The notes below the pieces were generated by a model. The model worked only from the letters and a program-made list of their open reading frames with translations, had not been told where the DNA came from and made no database searches. Below, piece after piece: positions 31,676 to 42,182 of a stretch of 64,000 nt of DNA. Source of the DNA: Pseudoips prasinana (taxonomy: Eukaryota > Arthropoda > Insecta > Lepidoptera > Nolidae); the NCBI GenBank assembly GCA_951640165.1, contig OX621249.1, positions 26,765,201 through 26,829,200 of the forward strand. The letters are read 5' to 3'. Positions within the stretch are counted from its first letter, which is position 1, and each line of letters starts with the position of its first letter. The position numbers were made by a program, and so were the translations under genes.

Positions 31676-32287
31676 AGCGAGCGGTCAGTCAAAGCGGGCG
31701 AAAAGAACTGGCGACTGGCAAGCGCACGTGCAGTGTGTCCCTCCCGCCCACCCCTCCTTCCCAGCTTGTGCGACGCCTTCGGTTTCAAGATCCGACAAAA
31801 AACCGAATCTACCCCTGCGTGTATCGTATGAACGCATGTATTGAATGCCCTGTACCACTGTATCGGATCTGCATTTTGCAGTATCGCCGGATCGGTTTGT
31901 AGTCGCAAAATCGGATGTCAACTTCAGCAAGATTCGGTTTTTTTGTCGTGTCATGAAACCGAATGCATGTGTGAACTCCTTCATTGAAATACTTATGCCA
32001 CTAAACCGAATCCTGCAAAAAACCGATTCGGTAGAGAAACGATTTGTGCCTCTGTCGTCCCACTATCTTGTCCCACATTCCAAAGAATTCCTCGTTCGTC
32101 CCACTTGAGTTTTAAAGTCACCACTCGTCCCACATTCCTGGCAAATTCAAAGTACAGTTGACAAAAAATATTGTACTATATCTTCCAATAAATTGAAATA
32201 ATAGTTTTTTCTAATAACATAAAGATATTAAATACTTCCAGTTCTAGGTATGCATCCGCGATGCATGTTTTTAATTTTAATAATTAA

Positions 32288-32890
32288 AAGATCTATTGCA
32301 ATTTAGGAAAATCTTTATTATTTAGTATCACAATCAAATCCAAATCACAGTACTATTAGTTACACCTATCAATATACACATTTGTATTTATCTTATAGAA
32401 GTACCACGTTAAGATATATATATGTATTACACATGTAATATTTATCTGAGATACTTCAACATAATTAGAACTACTTATTTAAAAAAACCTTTATTACGTG
32501 ACTAATATCACAATCAAATCACAATCACAGTATTTTAATTAACTATTTATGAAAAAGTGGTATTTTAACAATTAAATTTCCAAAAAATCAACATTTGTAT
32601 ATAAGTAACAGTCAAATAATTATAGACCGTATACACATTTGTATTTACCTATATGTACCTTATAGAAGTACCACGTTATGTTATTTATGTTAATGTGGTA
32701 TTTCAACATAAATTGAAATATTTATATTTAAAAATCTTTATTACGTAACTAATATCACAATCAAATTACAATCACAGTATTTTAATCAACCTACTATTTA
32801 TGAGAAAGTAGTATTTTAACAATTAAATCTCCAAAAAATCAACATTTTTAAACTTATCATTAATATAGACACATTAATATCATTAATAAA
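32288..32890. repeat. Three diverged direct repeats in the MULE left arm
   Basis: Segments around 32315, 32489 and 32738 share TTATTA...AATATCACAATCAAAT and the following ~100 bp, with related material between (CATTTGTATTTA...GAAGTACCACGTTA). AT-rich, non-coding. No gene lies between the MULE left end (32041) and 33562. Confidence 0.6.
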
Positions 32891-32967
32891 CAAAAGGGCT
32901 GATTTTTTCCAGGCAATGGCCCAGTGATATAGTGCCATTCAACATTGCCGTTACAGAATCAAATATA

Positions 32968-33394
32968 TACAGGGTTACTGGTAACTCGACGTATTCCTTG
33001 CAGGACGTCATAGTAGGGTTAAAATGCAACAAATTAAGCCACCAAATGTTCTACCGAAATTCAGTAGTTTTTGAGTTAGTTCGATTTTTAGAGTTTTTAT
33101 GAATAATCCCAGATTAAATCATTTGAAACCAATTTAAAAATTATTTACGGCGCGACAGTACAGAAATTTTAAGTTATTATCGTAGTTGATGCCGTAGCAG
33201 ATCTTTGTTAATAATTAAAAGTTCAAAAATGCCTTAAACCTTGGCAAATATCACTAATCAAACATTTTTTTTTTGTAATTTTTGTTATTACTCCATACAA
33301 ATTGTTGTCTAGTGCAAAAATAAAATACTACGCCTGATGTACAAATTACTAGGAAAATATCCTTATCTTATCAGCTATCCAAAAAGGTATGAAT
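32968..33394 (+). repeat. Inverted duplicate of the MULE 3' end, left arm
   Basis: This ~425-bp segment is an almost exact reverse complement of 34963-35383. It contains, in plus orientation, the last ~45 codons of the MULE transposase (ending MFYRNSVVFELVRFLEFL and stop near 33102). The two arms flank the rosa-like transposase gene. It is non-functional as a gene because the rest of the ORF is absent. Confidence 0.88.
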
Positions 33395-33561
33395 GTTAAT
33401 ACAAAGTCATGGACTACATTATGAAAATCGTTTTTGATTTAGTACAGGAAGACGTGCGTCTCACAAAAAGGTGATTATTCGGAAAATCAAATAAAACAAT
33501 TTCGTGAATGTTATTATTATTTTTAATAAATTTCAATTTAATAACTTTTATGACATACATT

Positions 33562-34653
33562 TCACACGTCTTGTTCGATGTGCTGCCCTCGGTTTCGAAT
33601 ACATGTTCTTATTCGCTTCCTCATTTCAGTTTTTGTGATTCTTGATGTGATTGTTGCCCTCATCTGGTCCGCCGCATCTGTTATTCTCTCCCTTAGTTCT
33701 TCAATTGAATTTACTGGGGTCACATAAACTAGGTCTTTCATATGACCCCAGACGTAAAAGTCTAGGGGCGTCAGATCAGGGCTTCGCGCAGGCCACGGAA
33801 TCGGCCCACCGCGCCCTATCCATCGGTTTGGATAGTTTTCATCCAGCAATTGTCGAATTGTGATTCGGAAGTGGGCTGGACATCCGTCATGTTGATAAAT
33901 CATGTTTGCTCTTCTTTCTTCCGGTACATCCGCGAGCAGTGGTGTTAAATGATTTCTAAGGAAATCTTCATAAAGTTCCCCATTTAGTGTTCGGGGTAAA
34001 AAATGTGGGCCGATCAATTTGTCGTCGATAATACCCATCCAAACATTAAGCGAGAACCTACGCTGGGATGCGGTTGGTTTCAGTTTTTTAGGGTTTGCTT
34101 CTGCTTTCGGTGCCCAGTAATGTAAGTTGTGGTAGTTTGTGATACCATCACGGTCAAAACATGACTCATCGGTCCACAGAATGTTTTTTAAAAAGTTTTC
34201 GCCTTCGGCGTCGGCATTCAGCATGAAACGACAAAATTCAAGCCGTCTCGGCGGATCTCCCTCTTCTAATGACTGAACTGGTTGGTAGTGATATGGATGT
34301 CGGCCTGACAAGTGAACTACAGACCAGACTTTCCACTGTGACATACCAAGCTCACGCGCTACGATGTTTGTCGATATGTTGGGGTCGTCAATAAAACGTT
34401 GAAGAATCAGCTCTTCGTCGTCAGCCGTGTATCTCCGGGAACGACCAGTGTCAATTTGCCTGGTTCTTTGGACGCTGCCAGTTTCAGATATTCGCCGATA
34501 AGTCGATCCGAAGACACTAACGTGTGGGAGTCGGCGGTTGGGAAAGCGAAGTCCATATTCTCTCCGCGCTTCAGCAGCGTTACCGTCACAAAGTCCGTAA
34601 CAGTAAATTATGTCAGCGTATTCAGGATTAGAATATGCAGCCATAGTCAGCAC
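33562..34653 (-). CDS. rosa-like transposase (DD41D mariner branch), 363 aa, intact
   Basis: N-terminal helix-turn-helix regions (YGLCDGNAAEARREYGLRFP; ARELGMSQWKVW) precede catalytic motifs LWTDESCFDRDG, YQHDGCPAHF and PWPARSPDLTPLDFYVWG. Forty-one residues separate the last two Asp, the rosa signature. One complete ORF. I could not identify short TIRs of its own. Instead the gene lies in the loop of a ~425-bp inverted repeat that includes MULE coding sequence, with weaker inverted similarity continuing inward for ~20 bp. The fragment at 28010-28501 is a relative. Confidence 0.9.
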   Translation of the reverse strand: MLTMAAYSNPEYADIIYCYGLCDGNAAEARREYGLRFPNRRLPHVSVFGSTYRRISETGSVQRTRQIDTGRSRRYTADDEELILQRFIDDPNISTNIVARELGMSQWKVWSVVHLSGRHPYHYQPVQSLEEGDPPRRLEFCRFMLNADAEGENFLKNILWTDESCFDRDGITNYHNLHYWAPKAEANPKKLKPTASQRRFSLNVWMGIIDDKLIGPHFLPRTLNGELYEDFLRNHLTPLLADVPEERRANMIYQHDGCPAHFRITIRQLLDENYPNRWIGRGGPIPWPARSPDLTPLDFYVWGHMKDLVYVTPVNSIEELRERITDAADQMRATITSRITKTEMRKRIRTCIRNRGQHIEQDV

Positions 34654-34962
34654 TTATGAAGGCACAGCACAGCACGAGAGCAAGATACGCGATAGGGATA
34701 GCCAGATAACAAAACACGAGCTTGCGCGACGTAGAGTTGAGACTGACTAACGCTGACGACCAGAAAATCGCACCCCGAGTCATGCCGAGAGAACAATAGT
34801 AACCAATCACAAAGCTTACCGTGTGTTTGGAGTTCAAGCTCAGGTAAAACTACGAATTCTACGAATAACAAACAAAATGTTGATTGTCTCACAATTTTAC
34901 CTGCTCCCCATAAAACTCTTCTCTACCCTGTCATACATGCAAAAGTATTGACAATCATACCT

Positions 34963-35383
34963 TTCTGAATAGCTGATAAGACAAGGATATTTTCCTAGTA
35001 ATTTGTACATCAGGCGTAGTATTTTATTTTTGCACTAGACAACAATTTGTATGGAGTAACAACAAAAATTACAAAAAAAAATGTTTGATTAGTGATATTT
35101 GCCAAGGTTTAAGGCATTTTTGAACTTTTAATTATTAACAAAGATCTGCTACGGCATCAACTACGATAATAACTTAAAATTTCTGTACTGTCGCGCCGTA
35201 AATAATTTTTAAATTGGTTTCAAATGATTTAATCTGGGATTATTCATAAAAACTCTAAAAATCGAACTAACTCAAAAACTACTGAATTTCGGTAGAACAT
35301 TTGGTGGCTTAATTTGTTGCATTTTAGCCCTACTATGACGTCCTGCAAGGAATACGTCGAGTTACCAGTAACCCTGTATTTGT
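34963..35383 (-). repeat. Inverted duplicate of the MULE 3' end, right arm
   Basis: Reverse complement of 32968-33394 with only scattered differences. It covers the C-terminal codons of the MULE transposase gene and its downstream sequence, so this is the original and the left arm the copy. Confidence 0.88.
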
Positions 35384-36683
35384 CATGAGCTATATCATCA
35401 GCACGCCGAGGTTTACCTTGGCGAGCTAAAGAAAGAACAGCGTCGTTTTTGATCACATTCAAAAAGCTAATGATGTTCAGCTTTCCCGAATATGTTCTGT
35501 TTAATTTAGCGTTACTGCCTTCCACTGGGTTATTTGTTCTGTAGATATCCCCCCAAAAATCCCATTTGCCTCGATAATATTCGTTGTCAAGCCATGCCGA
35601 TACAAAATAGTCATTGAATTTCTCAATATTGAGAGTTTTCGGACAATCCTCCATTATATATAGCCATCCATCGCATTTAAGTTCAGGTGGTAGCAAAGCT
35701 AACGCTGTGCATAGAGCTATATGCTTTTTGAACATTCTCTTTTTATTTAACTTTAACGCCTTTGCTCTCTTCCAAAGTGCTTGACTAAAATGGAAGTAAC
35801 AGCCTTTGCATATTACATCCGGAAAGATGTTACGGATTGCGTTCATGGCTGCTTTCTCATAATCTGTTCTGAATGAAATCGGATGCCATTCTGGAATTTG
35901 CGATTTGATAAGAGCAAACGCAGTCTCATATGTGAACTCTTTTTTGTCCATTAATAAGATGTATATTAAGGGCACGACGTGAATTTTCTCACTTGTGCTG
36001 CCAAGGTCACCGTAAATCACATATAATTGTCTGAATGGTTTCACTACACACTTAAATGTACCATCTGCAAGGTAATGTTTCACGTGTTGATGAAGTCCTT
36101 TACTATTTACATCAGCGAAAGCTAATATCCTTGTTTTTCTGTACTCATAATCAAATAAAACAAAACTCATGTAACTTACTGGAATTTTTACTTCAAACGG
36201 CGTTTTAAATGTAGCTTTCTTTATTTGCTGGGCTTTGTTTCGAGCACTATACAAGCTGTTCTTAACATTCGATAATTCAGGTAATTTTTCTATCTTGTCA
36301 GTACCTTTGTCCAATAATTTTTTTATGCTTGAATTGAAGACAGAAGGAATCGATTTTCCTTCAGAAGATTTTGCTTCTTGCTTGCAGCGATGTATTTCTT
36401 CTTTGATGTCATTTCTTGCTATGCTGGGCGTACAAATGTCATGACGAAGAATTTTCGTCACATTATTATTTGAAGTCACCATTCCTCCATGACACCTTCT
36501 GTTCACACATCTCCAGACGATTGAGCTATTTTTGTTCTCTCGCTTTTTCGTATATTCGTAACCGGCATGCAAAATAATAGGCACACCTCTTTGTGATTCA
36601 ATAAAGGTTATCTCTTGGGATGTAGAAGCCAGACTGCAGCCAGTCTGAAGATCAGCTCGGGATGATGAAGCCACTGGCTCCAT
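35244..36683 (-). CDS. MULE transposase with FLYWCH finger, 479 aa
   Basis: The N-terminus carries a FLYWCH-type zinc finger (YEYTKKRENKNSSIVWRC ... CHGGM). The MULE catalytic domain follows: YLADGTFKCV (first Asp), FRTDYEKAAMNAI (second Asp), CKGCYFHFSQALW (C2H block) and NNPVEGSNAKLN (Glu). The ORF is complete and lies inside matched TIRs, so the enzyme may still work, although the element has been enlarged by the rosa insertion. The start at 36683 gives MEPVASSSRAD; no better start is seen. Confidence 0.9.
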   Translation of the reverse strand: MEPVASSSRADLQTGCSLASTSQEITFIESQRGVPIILHAGYEYTKKRENKNSSIVWRCVNRRCHGGMVTSNNNVTKILRHDICTPSIARNDIKEEIHRCKQEAKSSEGKSIPSVFNSSIKKLLDKGTDKIEKLPELSNVKNSLYSARNKAQQIKKATFKTPFEVKIPVSYMSFVLFDYEYRKTRILAFADVNSKGLHQHVKHYLADGTFKCVVKPFRQLYVIYGDLGSTSEKIHVVPLIYILLMDKKEFTYETAFALIKSQIPEWHPISFRTDYEKAAMNAIRNIFPDVICKGCYFHFSQALWKRAKALKLNKKRMFKKHIALCTALALLPPELKCDGWLYIMEDCPKTLNIEKFNDYFVSAWLDNEYYRGKWDFWGDIYRTNNPVEGSNAKLNRTYSGKLNIISFLNVIKNDAVLSLARQGKPRRADDIAHDKYRVTGNSTYSLQDVIVGLKCNKLSHQMFYRNSVVFELVRFLEFL

Positions 36684-37835
36684 GTTTCAGGATGAAGAAG
36701 CCACGGCTCTATATCTGATCACCTGCAAATACAACGTGAATTATTTCTGTGCCTCCTGTAAAAAGGGGTACCAAGTCCAATATACCCTTTTCGTTTTTAA
36801 ATGAATATAAGAGAGCAAAAAATTAGCTTTCATCTGTCTAAGAAAGGTCTACTCTTTTTCACAGGAGGCACAGAGTTAAGTATGCATATAATAAAAGACC
36901 ATAATCCTTAGACAGCAACTAATATAAAAGTAAATAATTACCACAATAGTGATATAAGTCAAATCATTTATCATGACTTCACAAAATATGAAAAAATCGA
37001 CAAAATTATAATTATTACTTACCCTTTAAAACTTCACAAATATTCAACCTCACTCTATGAATACACCACGCTTAATGTAAACACCTCATATTTAAAATTA
37101 GCAGATGCACTTTGTAACCGCATTTGCTCCGATTGCGCTGATAACGCAAAGCCACGTCATTGGTCAATTGATTAATACAAAGAAAGCAGAGCGAGAGAGC
37201 AAGCTCTAATCCGGTCGCACAAAAATACCGAAGCTATAAACATTCAAAAACTTGTTCTAGGTTAATAATAATAGTAGTGGTCTAAGCAGTGGGGTGCACA
37301 GGGTTTGTACTTAGGGTCGGCTATGTGTACTTTATTAATGCCTTCAATCTAAACCTAAAGTTTGATCAGAAAAAAACTGTCATGGTGGCGTAACTTGTAA
37401 TTTTATAATTTATATTATAGTGGAGTCTCGGATTGAATTAGTTCATCAAATTTTCCGCAACATGAGGTTATTTATCTTTCTGGTCAGTCAGGTTTTTAGG
37501 CTGACTGTACAATTAAATCAAATTTAACTCATATGAAAAAAATGTGGGACGAGCCAGGCATACGAATTGGGACGAGCGGGGAATAAAATATTGAAAATTA
37601 AGTTTTGGGACGAGCGAGGCATACAAATTGGGACAAGTGGGGAATTTTTTATGTGGGACGAGACTCTGTGGGACGACCGAGGCACAAACCAGAGAAACAC
37701 TCGACGCCGTGTGAACGTACGGTTAGCCGGGTGGCGGATAGCCGCAACTCCAACCGGAAAGTGCGTTTAGAAACCGTAGTGGTTTGCAGTTGGATCGGCT
37801 CTTTTCCAAGATGGACGTCGAAGAAGTCGCAGCTA

Positions 37836-39129
37836 CGAGGGGTGATCCAAAAGTAATGATAATCAATAATAAACACAATGAATAAAATAAAAAAATAAAT
37901 TTATTTCTCAACATAGTCTCCTAGCAAGTCTATACATTTAGTCCATCTCTTTTCTAAACCTAAAATTCCCTCAGAAAAAAAATCTTTATCTTGACTCTCA
38001 AAAAAGTCCTCAACCGCGGCCATCACGTCGCTATCATCGTCAAATTTCTTGCCTCGGAGGTGTTCCTTGAGTCGTGGAAAGAGATAGAAGTCACTGGGGG
38101 CTAGATCTGGTGAATAGGGGGGGTGTTCCACCAGCTCAAAGCCCGCTTCCTGAATGGCAGCCATGGCAATTGCAGCTTTGTGAACCGGTGCGTTGTCTTG
38201 ATGGAACAGTACTCCAGCCCGCAGTTTGCCTCGCCTTTTCTCCTTAATAGCCTCCCGCAATCTTCTTATTTGTTCTGCATAATAGGAGCCTGTAATAGTG
38301 GCCCCCTTTTCCAAGTAGTCCACCATGATTATTCCTTCAGCATCCCAAAAAACAGACGCCATAACCTTCCCTGCTGAGCTTGACACTTTGAATTTCTTCG
38401 GCGTCGGTTCATCGGGTCGTTTCCATGTCATCGATTGTTGTTTTGTTTCAGGATCAAAATGGTGGATCCAGGTCTCGTCCATGGTCACAAAACGTGACAA
38501 AAAATTATCCTTGTCTGCCTGGAACTTTTCGAGATTTGCTCTTGACATGTCGACTCGTTTCTTCTTTTGCTCGTCGTTTAACATTTTCGGTACCCAACGC
38601 GCGGAGACCTTTCTCATATGCAATTCGTTCGCAAGGATTCTTTGAATGCTGCCATATGAGAGCCCTGTGACCTCAGCTACATGCCTGATAGTCATTCTTC
38701 GATCTTCCAATACAACTTCTTCAACTTTTTTCACATTTTCTTCAGTGAGGGACGTCGATGGGCGTCCTTCGCGGTGTTCGTCTTCCGTCGATGTTCTTCC
38801 CAGCTTAAACTCCTTAGCCCAGCGTGCAACTGTGGAATATGGAGGAGAAGAGTCCCCTAATGTTTCCACCAAGTCGCAGTGTATGTCTTTGGTAGACATT
38901 TTTTTCAAGCAGAGGTATTTAATGACAGCTCTGATTTCGTTTTTTTCCATTTTGATGTTCACTCCTTGACAGTCTGTATTCAAATGAATGTAGCTCCCGG
39001 GAATCGTGGCCTATTTATATGATTTTTTTTCCTGAACTAGTGGGTAACTGAACAAGTGACTGATATTTTTTTTGTATTTTTGTGTGCACTAGAAATAACT
39101 GATTATCATTACTTTTGGATCACCCCTCG
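37836..39129 (-). mobile_element. mariner element (1,294 bp), perfect 30-bp TIRs
   Basis: Perfect inverted termini beginning CGAGGGGTGATCCAAAAG (37836), inverse ending 39129, flanked by TA (37834-37835 and 39130-39131). One complete transposase ORF inside Harbinger C exon 1. Perfect TIRs point to a recent insertion. Confidence 0.95.
37901..38950 (-). CDS. mariner transposase (DD34D), 349 aa, intact
   Basis: Helix-turn-helix motifs at the N-terminus (MEKNEIRAVIKYLCLKK; IRHVAEVTGLSYGSIQRIL) and the linker WVPKMLND, followed by VTMDETWIHHFDPE, LFHQDNAPVHKA and YSPDLAPSDFYLFP, the DD34D triad. The start is chosen at MEKNE, the typical mariner start; an in-frame Met lies 11 codons upstream. Complete ORF with perfect TIRs, so a good candidate for an active copy. 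Confidence 0.94.
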   Translation of the reverse strand: MEKNEIRAVIKYLCLKKMSTKDIHCDLVETLGDSSPPYSTVARWAKEFKLGRTSTEDEHREGRPSTSLTEENVKKVEEVVLEDRRMTIRHVAEVTGLSYGSIQRILANELHMRKVSARWVPKMLNDEQKKKRVDMSRANLEKFQADKDNFLSRFVTMDETWIHHFDPETKQQSMTWKRPDEPTPKKFKVSSSAGKVMASVFWDAEGIIMVDYLEKGATITGSYYAEQIRRLREAIKEKRRGKLRAGVLFHQDNAPVHKAAIAMAAIQEAGFELVEHPPYSPDLAPSDFYLFPRLKEHLRGKKFDDDSDVMAAVEDFFESQDKDFFSEGILGLEKRWTKCIDLLGDYVEK

Positions 39130-39479
39130 TATTTATTATATTTACTCGCGTTATAAAAAGAAACAGAAAAAAAGGTACTGGGTGCATCCTTATTTGCAAA
39201 CTCGAGATGAGAGCAAGCATTTTAAATTGTTTTTCGAAGAGCTCAAAAAGTATGGAGACAAGTTTTTTGGATATACTAGAATGAGTCTGAAATCGTTTGA
39301 AGAACTTTTGAACATATTAAAAACCAATTTAACAAAGCAAAATACACAGTTTCGAAATTGCATTAAGCCGGAATTAAAGTTAACATTAGTGCTAAGGTAA
39401 GAAAAATAAATTACATTTGGTATGTGGTTAATTTATTATTATTTATGGATTATTGATCAAAAGAAAGTGGGTTCACATT

Positions 39480-40200
39480 TTAATCATTGTCATTATCATT
39501 TAAAGAATTAAAAAGTTCCAAGTAAGACGAGTGTTCACTATTTTGAGACTGTTGGCCCGTTGATAATGGTGATTGTACATCCAAGTTTTGCGACGGACTC
39601 GCTGCGGACTCTTGAGAATGTGGTCGTCCGAATTCCGACGGATACATAGGCTGACTGTTGGGGTTATTTCTTGAATACTGCGTCGTTGGTATCCACGATA
39701 GGAATTGTGCCTTGAAGAACTCCACTGTGTGTTTGCATAGTAATCAGAAAACTGTTGTGCGTCATTAATTACTTTTAAAATATCTAACTTGGTTTGCATT
39801 CGCAGGTGATCGGGTATTTTCTTAAAATCCTTTCCAATGACAAGAAAAAAAGGCGATCGTTGTCATCATCCAATTTTTTTTTTCTAAATTTTTACTTAAA
39901 ACTCCGACTAACTGTGCACCAATGTGGTCTTCATTATTTTTCTTTCTTTTCTTTGATGCCAATACAGTATTTGATGAAGGATTGTCTTCATTCCGTGTAG
40001 TCGTCCCAATATCTTCATTTACTGTAGCATTACTGGTGTAATTTGAGTGGACTGTATCTAAAATTTGAATTTATTGAAATATAGTATCGAACTGTGTGTG
40101 TGATCAGGGTTAGGTATATTCAGGACTTACTTGGAGTTAGGTTAGATGGAACCTCAATGCTTTTCGTAGTCCTGGTTCTCCTTATCCTGGGCCAGCAGCG
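39480..40200 (-). pseudogene. Harbinger C partner protein, C-terminal exons, frameshifted
   Basis: From about 40200 the minus strand gives RTRTTKSIEVPSNLTP up to a GTAAGT donor near 40135, then after ~40085 STVHSNYTSNAT-like sequence and a basic SKKRKKNNEDH segment. A BESS-like motif (DDNDRLFFLSLEK) follows, then a Gln/Ser-rich tail ending in an Asn/Asp run at 39480. Several frame changes occur (around 39880 and 39720). Comparison with copy D identifies it as the end of the MADF-BESS partner. Confidence 0.55.
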
Positions 40201-40379
40201 ATGATTGACGACACTTCTATATATTATCTATATTATGCGTAATTGGAACACAGGCGAACACAATCATCTATTATAGGTTTATTTTTAACACCCACGCACA
40301 GTGTCCGGCGTAGAACAAGCCAAGTGGACAAAAATATTTTTTCATGGTTTTGGAACTATATCTATAAATTAAGTATTTA

Positions 40380-40594
40380 TATACCTATATTATTAATATT
40401 ATAAAACTAAAAACTCTGTTTGTTTGTTCGTTTGAACGCACTAATCTCAGGAAGTACTTTGCCGATTTAAAAAAATATTTCAATGTTAGATAGGCTATTT
40501 ATGGTGGAAGGCTATAGGCTATATATCATCACGCTGCGACCCACGAGAGTGGAGCAGTAACCAAAGATGCGGGGGTAAGCTAGTAGTACCATAA
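40380..40594. repeat. Short Helitron-like non-autonomous repeat
   Basis: The sequence from the CTCTGTTTGTTTGTTCG stretch through TAGGCTATATATCATCACGC to GGTAAGCTAGTA resembles a repeat I recall as very frequent in lepidopteran genomes and usually classed with non-autonomous Helitrons (CTAG-type 3' end). It lies in the 3' flank of the Transib 2 gene. Assignment from memory only. Confidence 0.5.
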
Positions 40595-40726
40595 TATTTT
40601 ATTTAAAGAAAATGCATAGAGATGGTGTATAAATATATTATTTCGTGATGACACGATTAAAATACAGAAAAAAAAATAACAATAAAATTATCTCAATCGC
40701 TGCAAATATCAACGCTAATTCTATAT

Positions 40727-40920
40727 AAATATACAACCTTAGACTAACATATTATACAAAAAATTAAATGTAAATATGTATACAAATGTAAATATACAAC
40801 CTTAGACTAACATATTAAATACAAAAAATCTAAATCTAAATATACAAATATAAATATACAACCTTAGACTAACATTAAAAAATACAAAAAATCTAAATCT
40901 AACACTAGACTAATCTATTT
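40727..40920. repeat. ~62-bp tandem repeat, three copies
   Basis: The phrase TACAACCTTAGACTAACAT occurs at about 40732, 40794 and 40856 with similar AT-rich filler. Non-coding, between the Helitron-like repeat and the Transib 2 stop codon. Confidence 0.7.
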
Positions 40921-41113
40921 ACAATAAAACTAATTCTCAATATCAGAATCATCAGATTCAGAATCCGATGAATCCAATTGAAAATAGTCTTCCTGAGTTT
41001 GTGGAGGTCTTGGTTGCAAGTCAGTACGCGAGTCAGGACGCGAGTGGTCGCGTTGTCTGTTTTAGGTGCTGGCTAGCACACACTTGACCGAAAACATTAA
41101 AACTCACACCATT

Positions 41114-42127
41114 ATGTCAACAAAGTGCGATGTGTGTAACAAAGTTATTACGAAAAATAAACCAGGACTTGAATGCCATCGATGTGAGAAAATAGTGCAT
41201 TTGACTAGTTCCTGTACAGGTCTAACGAGTAAACAACTTGCAGCCTTACGGGCCACCGAAAACCTTGAATGGACCTGTAAGGTATGTCAGCAGAGCTCAT
41301 ACAAACGTAGCTCAATTATACTTCAAAATGACGAAGATGATGAGGAGGACTACAATCTCGAAACACCTACAACACACATAGATATCAAGAAATTACTAGC
41401 TGATATTTCTAAGGAAATGGAGAAAACTATTAGAAGGGAAATGCAAGACATGAAGCAGTCCATGCAATTCCACACAGAGAAAATGGATGAGGTTCTCGCA
41501 AATCTAGAAAATATGCAGTCAAAAATCTCAAAACTACAGAATCAGAACGTTGAACTCACCAACAAAAATAATAATTTAGAATCGAGGGTAGGCGCGCTAG
41601 AACAACAGATACAAGAAATGGAACAAAGAAAACTTTCGAAGTTCATTGAAATACACAACATTCCATTTCTGGATACTGAAAATCCCCTTGAACTGGCGGG
41701 TATGGTAGCCCAAAAATTAAATCAAAGAACCGAAGACATTAAAGAAGCTAAGCGGTTGCCAGGCAGAAACAAGCAACCTGGCCCGGTCCAAGTGGAACTT
41801 ATTACCGAGGATAAACAAACGTCTTGGTGCGTCGCAAAGAAATCAAAAAATTCTAAAATAATCGTCTCTGATATCATATCGCCAGCTCCGGCTTTTACAG
41901 CTAATGATATAGTAATAGTATGTGAAGCTCTCACACCTAATAATAAATACCTACTATGGAACGCGAAACAAGAACTCAAAAATACATACAGATATATATG
42001 GATTAAGAAGGGTATACTACGCGTAAGAAAGGAGGGTGAAAATGAAAAAGCTTATATAATTCGTACAATGGAGGATATACATAAATTAAAGCCAAAATGC
42101 TCCTCCAACTCACCCTCACCGCATTGA
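41114..42127 (+). CDS. LINE ORF1 protein: PHD-like finger plus coiled coil
   Basis: It starts MSTKCDVCNKVITKNKPG and has a Cys4-His-Cys3-like finger (CDVC, CHRC, VHLTSSC, CKVC) over the first ~60 residues. An acidic stretch follows (NDEDDEEDY), then a long coiled coil (about residues 95-180, ISKLQNQNVELTNKNNN) and a C-terminal domain (KFIEIHNIPF onward). PHD-type ORF1 proteins are known from CR1-like LINEs; such proteins bind the element RNA. The start at 41114 is preferred over 41066 because the finger follows directly. Intact. Confidence 0.85.
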   Translation: MSTKCDVCNKVITKNKPGLECHRCEKIVHLTSSCTGLTSKQLAALRATENLEWTCKVCQQSSYKRSSIILQNDEDDEEDYNLETPTTHIDIKKLLADISKEMEKTIRREMQDMKQSMQFHTEKMDEVLANLENMQSKISKLQNQNVELTNKNNNLESRVGALEQQIQEMEQRKLSKFIEIHNIPFLDTENPLELAGMVAQKLNQRTEDIKEAKRLPGRNKQPGPVQVELITEDKQTSWCVAKKSKNSKIIVSDIISPAPAFTANDIVIVCEALTPNNKYLLWNAKQELKNTYRYIWIKKGILRVRKEGENEKAYIIRTMEDIHKLKPKCSSNSPSPH

Positions 42128-42182
42128 GTAGGTATATCCTTCATATTTCGAAAAACAATACAACATTTTGCTATTTACTATC

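Larger units (their letters stand above)
32041..37690 (-). mobile_element. Mutator-like element (MULE), TSD AGAGAAAC
   Basis: The termini GATTTGTGCCTCTGTCGTCCCAC (left) and the inverse of GGTTTGTGCCTCGGTCGTCCCAC (ending 37690) are inverted repeats carrying iterated CGTCCCAC boxes over ~150 bp. AGAGAAAC flanks the element (32033-32040 and 37691-37698); a ninth base differs. An 8-10 bp TSD and a FLYWCH-MULE gene agree. Removing it rejoins the right terminus of Harbinger B. Confidence 0.88.
29522..37722 (+). mobile_element. PIF/Harbinger copy B, TSD TTA, carrying a MULE
   Basis: The left end AGGTACGTTCACACGG (29522) and the inverse of CCGTACGTTCACACGG (ending 37722) are TIRs flanked by TTA. Between them is a degraded copy of the interleaved two-gene layout (exon 1 at 29694, partner exon at 30095, exon 2 at 30520, partner exon at 31492) followed by the MULE at 32041-37690. 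Confidence 0.85.
37811..39396 (+). pseudogene. Harbinger C transposase exon 1, split by a mariner
   Basis: The exon begins MDVEEVAA at 37811. Joining across the mariner at its TA (37834-37835) gives MDVEEVAAIYYIYSRYKKK in frame, then RYWVHPYLQTR and FFGYTRMSLKSFEELL, ending at a GTAAGA donor after 39396. It was therefore intact before the mariner hit. Exon 2 is not found. Confidence 0.82.
29441..40200 (+). mobile_element. PIF/Harbinger copy C, split by copy B and a mariner
   Basis: The left end AGGGCACCTACGCATTATGCGG follows TTA (29438-29440). Copy B was inserted at a TTA 80 bp inside (29519-29521 and 37723-37725). The element then continues with exon 1 (37811) and the partner gene's last exons (39480-40200). 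Its transposase exon 2 and right terminus are not seen, so it is truncated on the right; the 40200 limit is approximate. Confidence 0.65.

Noticed and set aside
31587..32108. Plus-strand ORFs spanning the end of Harbinger B and the MULE terminus
   Set aside because: They cross a proven insertion boundary (32041), so they cannot be ancestral genes.
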